Shown: piece by piece, positions 1 to 7,522 of the stretch
How the letters are laid out: each line of letters begins with the position of its first letter
Numbering within the stretch: position 1 is the stretch's first letter
Assembly (NCBI GenBank): GCA_008704415.1
Contig: VXIS01000545.1
Coordinates: 1 to 18,948, forward strand
Length of the DNA: 18,948 bases
Direction of reading: 5' to 3'
From: Sphaerosporella brunnea
Lineage: Eukaryota > Ascomycota > Pezizomycetes > Pezizales > Pyronemataceae
The notes under the pieces: model-generated
Databases searched by the model: none
What the model was told of the DNA's origin: nothing
The model's input: only the letters and a program-made list of their open reading frames with translations
Program-made: the position numbers and the translations under genes

Positions 1-2
1 TC

Positions 3-791
3 TGGCGTGTTGAGCACGCCTTCAACCACTCTCCTTCCACCACCATCAAGCGTACCCCTCACGAAGTTCAATTTGGTCATATCCCTCGCATTTTACCAGT
101 TGAATTCGATTCGAATGTCCCTGCAGTCAATGAGTACCTCGAGCAGCAAAAGATCAACAATGCTGTGGCTCGAGATGCATTGCTGGCAGCACGTCACCGC
201 CAGGCAAGCATTGCTGCCAAGCGTAGGAATCCTAAGGTTCAACTTCAGGTTGGACAATGGGTGTTTTACAAGAGACGTTCTCGAGAGAAGGGCAAGGTTA
301 GGAAGCTTATGGAAGTTTGGGAAGGGCCCTACAGGATCACCAAAGTCGATGAGGATACAGGCAACTGCACACTTGAACTCCCCAAGAACAAGCGTGTTTA
401 TCCCATCTTCGCCCAGGACAAACTCAAGCTCTTCCAGCGAATTTCAGACAAGACAATTCCGCCTCCTCCCCCCAGCTACGATGACGAAGAAGAAGACGAC
501 CACACTCTCTACAACATCAAGGAGATTCTCGACCACAAGAAGATTAACGGTATCGATTACTGGTATATCTCTTGGGAGAATTATGGACCTGAAAACAACT
601 CTTGGGAACCTGATGAGAATGTACGCAACACTGGCGCAGATTCCATCCAGGAATTCCTTTCGAAGAGGACCCGGGACTACACCTCCACCGCAGTCACTCT
701 TCCTCCCGATTTTTTCTTTCCTTCTGATGATTCTTTCTGTTCCTCTCCTATGTCATCTATTGCTTCTTCCGCTTTTGAAGTACGTGAGTAA
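3..791 (+). CDS. Pol polyprotein C-terminus: integrase end and chromodomain (partial)
   Basis: The frame is open from base 3 to the TAA at 789-791 (262 codons visible, 5' end cut by the window). It starts in the last part of the integrase core (WRVEHAFNHSPSTTIKRTPHE, then a FGHIPR stretch, as at the end of Ty3-type cores). A GPY/F module follows, with the signature WEGPYRITKV near 320-350. A proline and acidic linker (PPPPP, DDEEEDD) leads to a chromodomain at about 507-660: an opening aromatic in YNIKEIL, then YWYISWENY, then NNSWEP. In this family the chromodomain steers integration toward marked chromatin, often heterochromatin. The remaining tail is Ser/Pro rich and of no known function. 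The first in-frame ATG (165) is internal and not a real start. Confidence 0.93.
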   Translation, partial: WRVEHAFNHSPSTTIKRTPHEVQFGHIPRILPVEFDSNVPAVNEYLEQQKINNAVARDALLAARHRQASIAAKRRNPKVQLQVGQWVFYKRRSREKGKVRKLMEVWEGPYRITKVDEDTGNCTLELPKNKRVYPIFAQDKLKLFQRISDKTIPPPPPSYDDEEEDDHTLYNIKEILDHKKINGIDYWYISWENYGPENNSWEPDENVRNTGADSIQEFLSKRTRDYTSTAVTLPPDFFFPSDDSFCSSPMSSIASSAFEVRE

Positions 792-818
792 CTGTTTCAA
801 CTGTTTTTTAAGGGGAAG

Positions 819-1331
819 TGTAAGATTATTACACTTAGTATGATTCTTTCTTACGTATTTCCTTACTAAGATATAAAACTATTTGGCAGTAACGATGGTA
901 TGATGACAGCATTCTACGAGTTTCCATTACTTTCTTTACTATGTTTTGTCACTATGTTTCTAGCACTTTCTAGCCCCTTCGATGCTACGTCACTTTGGAA
1001 TCTTCTAGTTCCCACAAGGCAGACTTGTAGGTCTTCTAGACCATTCTTTCCTTAGTTTCGAATTTGCCACCAGATTGTTATCACATGATGTACTCAGCAT
1101 CGCTGGCTATAAAAGCTGCGAGCTTTTTTCCTTTATTCATTCTTTTCTCTTCTTTCGATACGGCCTTTCGAGCAGCCCAGATTGTATCGACTATCATCAA
1201 TAAATACTGAGTTGATCAGTGACCTGAGTGCGAGTATTCTCTTGGTATTTATCAAGTCAGATACACAAACGGTTCTGAGTTTATTTGCATCTGTGAAATA
1301 GCGGATCTTATAAGCTCACGAAAAGGTTACA
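819..1331 (+). repeat. 3' LTR of the chromovirus
   Basis: The LTR begins TGTAAGATTATTACAC directly after the purine tract and is taken to end at GGTTACA (1325-1331), giving TGTAA...TTACA ends and 513 bp. Inside are a TATA box (TATAAAA, 1108-1114) and a polyadenylation signal (AATAAA, 1199-1204), placed as expected for U3 and R. The left edge is firm because it abuts the purine tract. The right edge is inferred from the inverted ends and may be off by a few bases. Confidence 0.75.
1108..1114 (+). promoter_or_regulatory. TATA box in the LTR U3
   Basis: TATAAAA sits about 85 bp before the AATAAA signal at 1199. In the 3' LTR it could drive outward transcription into 1331 onward. Confidence 0.5.
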
Positions 1332-1731
1332 CCTCGTCAAGATCTTGGCTGGCAGTTATGGCTTAGTTAAAACTTTCTCAGTGAGCTGGCCTGCACACTA
1401 AGCCGGCCGCTTGGTCCAAAGCACGACTTGACTGGGAGGATAGAACACAATATTTTACCACCGAACACCCCCCGCCCCCACTTGTAAAGTTATAGATACT
1501 TGCAGGTTTGACATTCGATTCGACGATACAAAAAAACACAACCCAACTACACGCTGGCCAGCCTAGGTAACGAACGAACTCATAACCCTCATTTCTCATC
1601 TCATCGTCCCTTCAAAAACCAAGCGAAAAAATATCCCCAGCCTCCTATCCTTCCCCCGCGTTTCGTCTCCTACCAACTAGTCAGCTCTCCCCCCCCCTCC
1701 TCCTCCGTCCAGTCAGCAGTGTGAAACATAC

Positions 1732-2101
1732 CTATGCACTAATCTTGAACAGATAGCACCATCCCTGGTAGCAATAGGGATATCCAGGGGGACAACAACC
1801 TCCGCCTTGGTTGTAAGGGCAGCAACCCCAATTGAGCGGGCAACAGCCGGAGTTATTAGGGCACCAACCCCATCTTCTCGGATATCAGCATACAATTGAT
1901 CAATCACTTTGGGAAGGGGGGGGGGGAATACCCCGGGTCACCGCAGGCTTGTCCCGCAACGTCGCTCTGCAGCGAGACAGCCTTGGACTGCGTTTGCGGG
2001 ACGCGCGGGTTCTCTTCGGTGCTGGCGGCGTCGCCGGGGAGCGCGGCCGCGTTGATGCTGGTGGCAAGGAGGAGGAGAAGCGCCGACGGTGCGAAGTGCA
2101 T
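1732..2101 (-). CDS. Small secreted cysteine-rich protein with CC pairs
   Basis: I read two exons, 2101-1932 and 1876-1732, joined by a 55-nt intron (donor GTATTC, a pyrimidine-rich run, branch GCTGATA, acceptor GAG; an AAG acceptor 3 nt on is also in frame). Phase 2 is kept, giving 104 residues. Residues 1-19 form a signal peptide (MHFAPSALLLLLATSINAA), so the product should enter the secretory pathway. A polar spacer to about residue 50 follows. The C-terminal domain has nine cysteines spaced C-x5-CC-x5-CC-x7-CC-x6-C-x4-C, plus one near residue 53, so ten in all and enough for five disulfides. Repeated CCP and GCCP steps recall granulin-like folds, but I cannot assign a family. Effector, antimicrobial or structural wall roles are all possible. 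A TATA box and a CAG/CAA leader lie upstream. Exon 1 is surer than the exact acceptor. Confidence 0.78.
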
Positions 2102-2103
2102 GG

Positions 2104-2168
2104 TTGCTTGTTGTTGTTGCTTGTTGTTGTTGTTGTTGTTGTTGTTGTTGCTGCTGCTGCTGCTGCTG
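2104..2168. repeat. TTG/CTG trinucleotide microsatellite in the 5' leader
   Basis: On the plus strand this is a run of TTG units followed by CTG units. On the gene strand it reads (CAG)n then (CAA)n and ends two bases before the ATG of the secreted-protein gene. Such runs are length-unstable. The ORFs through it on both strands (poly-Leu, poly-Val, poly-Thr) are artefacts of the repeat. Confidence 0.9.
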
Positions 2169-2207
2169 TGGGTATTTGGGCGCTGGAGAGGAGGGAATGC
2201 GGAGGGG

Positions 2208-2214
2208 TTTTATA
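2208..2214 (-). promoter_or_regulatory. TATA box of the secreted cysteine-rich gene
   Basis: The minus strand reads GGATATAAAACC. It lies about 107 bp upstream of the ATG at 2101, leaving room for a leader made largely of the CAG/CAA repeat. Confidence 0.55.
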
Positions 2215-4913
2215 TCCGTTGTTTCTTGTTGATATTACACCAGAGAAAGCGGTGAGCTGCGTGGAAAACAGCGAAACGCTCATAGGCAGTTGTCCGGCAA
2301 TGTGGAGGTTTGTTGGCTATCAGCAAAGCTCCTCGACGCTGCTAGCCGTCTTGTCCTGGCTTTTGGCGGCTGTAGATACTAAGAAGGCCGATGAAGCCTT
2401 GTGGAGTAACACGCAGTGCGGGGAAGCATCATAGGCATTTGATTTAGGTTGGAATGAACAAATGGATAAGGAGGTGCATAGGTAACGCTTGGACGTCGGC
2501 AACAATCGATAGTGGCACGATATATAGAGAAGCGCTGGGGTATCTACCAGCTCTAATGCTGGAAGTCCGATGCGATTCCTGGCTGTATGTGCTGTGATAG
2601 CCTCTGATAGCCACAGCGAGAGACCCATCTGGTCTCAGCCGGTTGAGTGCATTGCAGCCGGCGGTCGGAGACCATTGGACCTTTTGGGTCGTGGCCGATG
2701 AGCTCTGAACGGTGTTTTGGTATTCCTCCACCAGACTTCTTTCCCAAAGGTTGATGAGTTATGAGCTGCGTGTTGTAGCGTTTTTCACAGCCTCTCACTC
2801 GCTATGTCCAGATCCTAAAAACCGTTTGGCATGTCATATGCCCTAGAAACAGGTACCACAAGCGCACGGGCCGGAAATCTTAAGCGTCTCTCGTGCTCGG
2901 ATCGTTGTGGAGTGCGACTTGAGCCCTCGTAACGTTAATGTTACTCAGGCACCGGCAAGAATCCGTCTGCGCGCGCAGTACAGGCGCCAGAATGACAACG
3001 CATCGGCCTCGAGTCCTGCGCTGCTCTGTGGAGCCCTGTCCTTGTACCACAGACACCGCTGTGCACAGTGGGTACAGACCGGAGTATTTGTAGGCCGACC
3101 AGCGTGGGGTTCGGCCTTCCCTGTGGCCTGTTGCAGGAGGGGGCTTTACAACTACCTACCTTGTACCTGAATGTCTGGTGTGTATAGCTTAGCAGGTGAG
3201 ATCTCACCGCCGTGTTGAAAAAAATCACCGAGTATAGTACAGAGAAGGCTCTTCCAAAACTGGTGTCGGTTTTGAAGGCAAACCAAATCACTTAGCTAGG
3301 GAATTGACTGTTGTTATGATCTGCGCTCCAGGAGGCTCCCAGGCCTCGAGATCTTCACCTCATGGGTTGCTAGGATGTTTCTGCGGGGAGCGATGAAAGC
3401 CGATCATGGAAACTTCAGACCAACTACGGGTAGATACATTGGCCGGCGGCTCCATCGGAAGGTCCAAGTCTGGGCCCACTCACTCTCCGTCGGTTGAAGG
3501 GCTATGAGTGTGTTCAACGGTCGCCACCGCCTGCACAGTAACTGGGGTTTACGGCATGTGCTGGCCAGCTGATCCTATGCGGGTACGAGCACAAGGCGCA
3601 GGGTGTGACTGAGCTTAACAGTTTTTTCCACGGACGATGCTCCTGGTGGCAGACAAACAAGGGGGCCTGGTGGGAAAACAACACTTCTTCGTTGAGTGTG
3701 AGCAAAAAACCCCTGCTGTGAAGGAGCCGTGAAATGTTTTCTGGCATGTAAGTAGATCATGTTTGTCCCGGATAGCTTTCCGGATAGGATTGGGGGGATT
3801 CGTTAAGAGAGCCTCATAGAGGTCTGCATTGTCGTTTTTTTTTCCGTTGCAAACACATTCTGGCTGGTCGAAATGTGTCAGGAGATGTCCATTCGGGTTC
3901 TCGAACGTCAGCACCGGTCGTGTATCACAACTGATCAATCGAATGGGCGGCTGGCCGCAATGGGCAGCCGAAAGCTCTGTAAGAACCGGTGACTTGCGGG
4001 AAAGCCCAGTTCGGCGTTATATTGTGAACTGTACTCGTGCAAAGACGATCGTGGGTTCGGTAGTTAATTAACGTTCGGTTAGGCAAAGCCTAGTTTAAAA
4101 AACTGCGCATGGTGATACATCACTTTTTCGACCCCGCCGAAAGCCGAGACACCTTGCGGGGTTGCCTTTTTTTTAGGGCTTAGGGCTCTGAATACTGTAT
4201 GTAGAGGTTGACATGTTCCGGCCCACTTGGACAAGAGGCCAGCCTCCTTGGTAAGTAGTCTAGCTCTTGGACCAACGAAGTCGGTCGCAAGGCCGCCAAC
4301 CTATGTGAGAAAGCAGTTGTTGCAGCGCCAGCTTTTGTTACAAATCCTCATAGACCAGCCAATTCATGTATGTAGATGACCTGCCGATGCTACGGAGCCT
4401 CTATGGCACGGTAGATTAACCGGTGCTACACAAGTTGCAAGCAATAAAATATTCGGATGCAAACACCCAGATCAGGGATGCTCAATGTTGGCCAGCGGGA
4501 AAAGTGTAAGTTGCTTATCTACCACGGTAGGAGGTATGTACTTACCTAACGGTAAGTCTGCTTGCACTGCAGCAAACGATTGTTAAATAAGTGCTCACTT
4601 GTGTCCCTCCGTATATCTAGCTTTAATCCCACATCCAAGAGCCGGAAAACCATAATACTGTCCACCCAGGTGCGAGCGACTAGACATGAGTGATTCTAAA
4701 ACGACTAAGTAAGGACAAAGTTGATGTTCGGGTGCGCTTTAGCTGTTGAGCATGTATGAGGAATGCAATATAATAATGGGATTGACCCAGAGCAGCTGAT
4801 CATGGACGCCATGCATATAAATTTATGCTTTTGGTAAAGATTTTGGGGACTTCTGATATCTAGCGGGGCCAGCAGCAGGGCCTCAACTGAGTCACCATCA
4901 CCGCCATCCAATT
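2215..4913. other. Long stretch with no recognisable gene
   Basis: Open frames here are short (under about 120 codons), lack family-like segments and have no convincing splice pairs. Small structures are visible: a TAGGC/GCCTA hairpin (4080-4092), a 7-bp stem ACCCCGC/GCGGGGT (4131-4162) followed by T8 (4167-4174), and a perfect ACTTACC-taac-GGTAAGT palindrome (4541-4558). None is enough to call an RNA gene. Decayed transposon sequence beyond recognition is possible. Confidence 0.5.
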
Positions 4914-5200
4914 ATGCTACCTATTCAGAGGGAAGAAGAGCCCGAGCCCTATAGGCAGTCATCGAGATTTTTATGGCGAGGAACACCCAAATGTAGCTGC
5001 TGCAGCTCACGAGTTCAATCTACCACCACGACGGGCAGGACTCCAGGCAAGCCAAGCCGGCAACATATAGAAAGCTTACGCAGGAGCAAGAGTTTGCAGC
5101 TTGCCAGTATCTTGAGGACGGGCGGAGGGGAGGACTCTACTAACGCCGAGCCGCATTTCCTCACCAAAAATAGCCTCCATATGCAACCATGCTTTTCTCA
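4914..5200 (+). pseudogene. Decayed Pogo/Fot-type transposase N-terminus
   Basis: Fragments of one protein appear in different plus frames. AVIEIF (from 4955) is followed in another frame by GEEHPNVAAAAHEFNLPPRR (from 4975), then, back in the earlier frame, KPATYRKLTQEQEFAACQYL (from 5054). This order matches the helix-turn-helix DNA-binding start of fungal Pogo/Fot (Tc1/mariner class) transposases, whose members read like 'NVAAAAREFNVP ... RKLT..QE.AL..YL'. A possible start MLPIQREEE lies at 4914. In-frame stops (such as TAG near 5067 and TAA at 5141) and frame changes break it. The DDE catalytic domain is not seen downstream, so only the 5' part remains. The match is from memory of the family, not an alignment. 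Confidence 0.6.
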
Positions 5201-5359
5201 TCCACAAGCATTTTTTAATATTTTTTTACAGCCACTGGGCACGCTGACAGCTGACCTCTTTCTCCAGCTTCAACAGCAGTCTCGCTGGATTTCCTTTGGT
5301 AGTGGTGTAGAGAACAGTCACCGTCGTTTGCATCTGGAAACCCGGGTCACAGCCTGATT

Positions 5360-5734
5360 TTTGCATTTGGAGTCAAATCGCAAACTCTCTATTGTGTTTC
5401 TTGGTCGACCTGAGAGTGATTTCCCGCCCTGATTTTCAATTAGTGTGCAGTGCCGCTTAATATATTTAACCACTCACCGCAATGCGCCTCCAGAAAAACT
5501 CGCGTGCTCAGATTAAACCCAAAGGTAAGAGACCGTACAGCCTTTCGCTCCCAGCTGTGTAGGGAGACGGGGATGCCGCAAGATGCCGTGACGATAACAA
5601 CAGACAATCGATTCTGGGAAATACTTGCTTGTTGTCACGTTACGATGGTGGTTTCGTCATACCTGACCCAAACAACCGCGCCGCAGCGATGATCACGATG
5701 TCATACCCACGGCCGCAACAAGCTTGTCACAACC
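5360..5734. other. Intergenic region, nothing recognised
   Basis: This stretch lies between the transposase relic and the promoter of the 5831 gene. Its open frames are short and unlike any family I know. Confidence 0.5.
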
Positions 5735-5744
5735 ATAAATATAT
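5735..5744 (+). promoter_or_regulatory. TATA-like box of the 5831 gene
   Basis: ATAAATATAT lies about 90 bp before the ATG and is followed by a C/A-rich stretch with CCACCACC runs, typical of fungal 5' leaders. Confidence 0.5.
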
Positions 5745-5830
5745 GCCTCTCCCCTCCAGTGCCCAAACCACCACCATAGTACCACCACCGCCAGCGCAAC
5801 CGCAAACCAAACTTAAACCCTCAGCAAGCA

Positions 5831-6325
5831 ATGCATCACCTCGCAAGAACCCTTCTCCCCCAAAATCTCCGACACGCCCAAAACACAGACGCCTGGACTC
5901 ACCTCTTCTCCTCGAGTTCGTCCAGTAGTGGCGTTGCCAACCCTCTCACAAGCAAAACCGCACCCAGCCCCGTGGACGTCAAAACCGCCTCTCTAATCCT
6001 CAGCGCATACCGCGGGATCCGAAATTTCCCACAGCTGCAGGAGTACAAGATCTCGCCACCGCTGCCGGAAGGGTTCCGCTCCGTGCTTGAGTTCTCGGGC
6101 CGCGGGGCGGGCCTGGGTTTAGACCAGGCATCTCGAGGACGGAGAAGTGAGAGGGAGGAGTATAGCGAGTACTTACGTGCGGTGGAGGAGCTGGTTGATG
6201 AAGTTGATGGGAGAAGAGAGGGAAGGTCGAAGGAGATGAAGGGGGTTGTGGAGGTTGGGCTTGCAGTTGGCGCTCTGAGGGTTGCGGAGGGGACTAGGTG
6301 GAGATTGATGGGGATGGGTAGGTGA
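5831..6325 (+). CDS. Hypothetical protein, 164 aa, basic N-terminus
   Basis: This is a one-exon frame with a TATA-like box and a fungal-type leader just upstream, so I think it is real. I do not recognise the family. The first 25 residues (MHHLARTLLPQNLRHAQNTD...) carry two arginines and several histidines and are low in acid, compatible with mitochondrial import but not proof of it. A run of seven serines follows near residues 27-33. The middle (VDVKTASLILSAYRGIRNFPQLQEYKISPPLPEGFRSVLEFSG) looks like a folded domain. Residues about 95-150 are charged and helical (EEYSEYLRAVEELVDEV). No membrane span is seen. GC-rich codon use supports coding. The C-terminus could differ if a late intron exists. 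Confidence 0.62.
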   Translation: MHHLARTLLPQNLRHAQNTDAWTHLFSSSSSSSGVANPLTSKTAPSPVDVKTASLILSAYRGIRNFPQLQEYKISPPLPEGFRSVLEFSGRGAGLGLDQASRGRRSEREEYSEYLRAVEELVDEVDGRREGRSKEMKGVVEVGLAVGALRVAEGTRWRLMGMGR

Positions 6326-6720
6326 TTGGATGGTGGAGTCGGATGGTGAGATGGGGGTCTTCCCCGTGCCGCATGTACATATTCTATTTACGATAGTGTT
6401 GGGCACCAGAATAACGGGCCACCCCATCTTTTCTTTCTACGTGGTTGTTGAACGAATTTTTAACGACTGTCTCGTTCGTCCCCAACACTATGATTGTGTT
6501 CATATCCATGTGCCAGGTTGGTTCCGAACTCGGCCAACCAAACACAAAGAACAAACGCAGCCTCCGATCGGCCCAGCTGACCTGGCAAGTGTCAATCCAT
6601 CGACACAACCCCCTCCCTACCGATACAAGAGCAACGAACAGTAGAATTACTCGACACATACCATGGACCTCGACGCCGGACCCGACCAGCCAGCCGTCTG
6701 CGGATTAAGAACACCATTCC
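6326..6720. other. Intergenic region holding a small inverted-repeat element
   Basis: The only clear structure is the TA-flanked inverted-repeat element at 6396-6488. A good ATG context (ataccATGG) at 6663 opens only about 37 codons and I do not call it. Confidence 0.45.
6396..6488. mobile_element. Candidate miniature inverted-repeat element with TA flanks
   Basis: GTGTTGGG at 6396-6403 pairs with CCCAACAC at 6481-6488, and TA stands directly outside each end (6394-6395 and 6489-6490). The similarity extends imperfectly inward by a few bases. Counting the outer A-TA/TA-T, the inverted repeat is 11 bp (ATAGTGTTGGG). A TA duplication is the mark of Tc1/mariner and Pogo insertion, and a Pogo-like relic lies 1.2 kb away. 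At 93 bp it would be very small, and copies elsewhere in the genome would be needed to prove mobility. Confidence 0.4.
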
Positions 6721-7390
6721 AGATATGCACGATGTTCGAAAGCGGCTGGCGATGGCCTCATCACGTTGCAGTTCGCTGACGATCAGCCACAGCTGGTCCG
6801 TGCAAGGCACGAACTGCGCGTCGACAGACAGCAGAGCCATCCAGGAACCGCACGAGCTGCGCATTTGCCGCAGAAGCAGCGCCCGAGCCAGAACGCCCGC
6901 ACGATTTGCCTCCGGCAGAGCCGGCGAAACACGCGTGGCCGAACCGTACCGCCGCATCTTGATGCGCCGGAGGAATTTGCCGAAGCCATTGCGGTAGATC
7001 CGGCCACCCAGGTCGTCAGAGCGCGCAGCAGGGTCGCGCATGCACTCCCACACGCGTGCGCTGGACCGTGGCGTCGGGTATTTGATGGTCACCTGCGAGA
7101 ACAGCGATCACCCTGCCCCCCCCCGCTGTGGCCGCTGCGGTCAATGCGGGCACCGACGGCGACGCACTGATGGCGGTCGGCTATGGCGACTTGGGCAGCA
7201 AGCTCGCTGTGCTCTTGTGGACCGCCCGTGATTCAAAGGCGTAGGGCAACTTCGGTTGCTCGGGCGAGACACTGACCTTGGCTGCGGCAACGTGTCCTGC
7301 GGCGTCAATCGCGTGTTTCGTCGCGTCGGCGGTGGTGATGTTGGGCAGCAAGACGTTGGCGCAGTTATAATGGAATGTAGTCATGCACGT
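6720..7390 (-). other. GC-rich island with long open frames, unidentified
   Basis: Stops are rare in this GC-rich block. The most protein-like reading is on the minus strand: a frame open from 7092 down to about 6660 (including YRNGFGKFLRRIKMRRYG and LLSVDAQFVPCTDQLWLIVS) with high GC at third positions. Upstream on the same strand a frame from 7384 to 7181 (LPNITTADATKHAIDAAGHV) has similar codon use. A 3' splice-like CTCGCAG stands just before 7092 and ATTGACC precedes it, so the two could be exons of one gene, but I see no good donor. A poly-C tract (around 7116) lies between them. I do not recognise either protein. Overlapping plus-strand frames exist, so strand is uncertain. It may be a gene remnant or acquired DNA. 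Confidence 0.35.
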
Positions 7391-7522
7391 TGTGCTTTAT
7401 GTGCGTCCGAGTAGTTCCTGGATATCACATTTGTATCGGTTTCCCAGCATGTAGCTATTATCTGGTAGCTTTACGATCTCAACCGGCTCCAAGAGATTAG
7501 GGTCGCCACAACCCCTCGACCA

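Larger units (their letters stand above)
1..1331 (+). mobile_element. Ty3/gypsy chromovirus LTR retrotransposon, 3' part
   Basis: The window opens inside a retrotransposon pol frame and runs through its chromodomain, stop codon, a purine tract (aaggggaag, 810-818) and a 3' LTR. This order (integrase, chromodomain, polypurine tract, LTR) is that of chromoviruses, the chromodomain-bearing Ty3/gypsy elements common in fungi. The left part, including gag, protease, reverse transcriptase and the 5' LTR, lies outside the window. The visible frame has no stop or frameshift, so the copy may be young. The target duplication cannot be checked without the left end. Confidence 0.93.

Noticed and set aside
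1832..2434. 200-aa plus-strand frame with poly-Leu and poly-Val, and opposing poly-Thr frame
   Set aside because: These are read-outs of the TTG/CTG microsatellite on the wrong strand or frame relative to the spliced secreted-protein gene.
4541..4558. Perfect palindrome ACTTACC-taac-GGTAAGT
   Set aside because: Short and isolated; expected by chance at this scale without further context.
4914..5357. 147-aa plus-strand open frame as a gene
   Set aside because: Its start is shared with a frame-shifted transposase relic, and the rest has no family-like segment or promoter signal.
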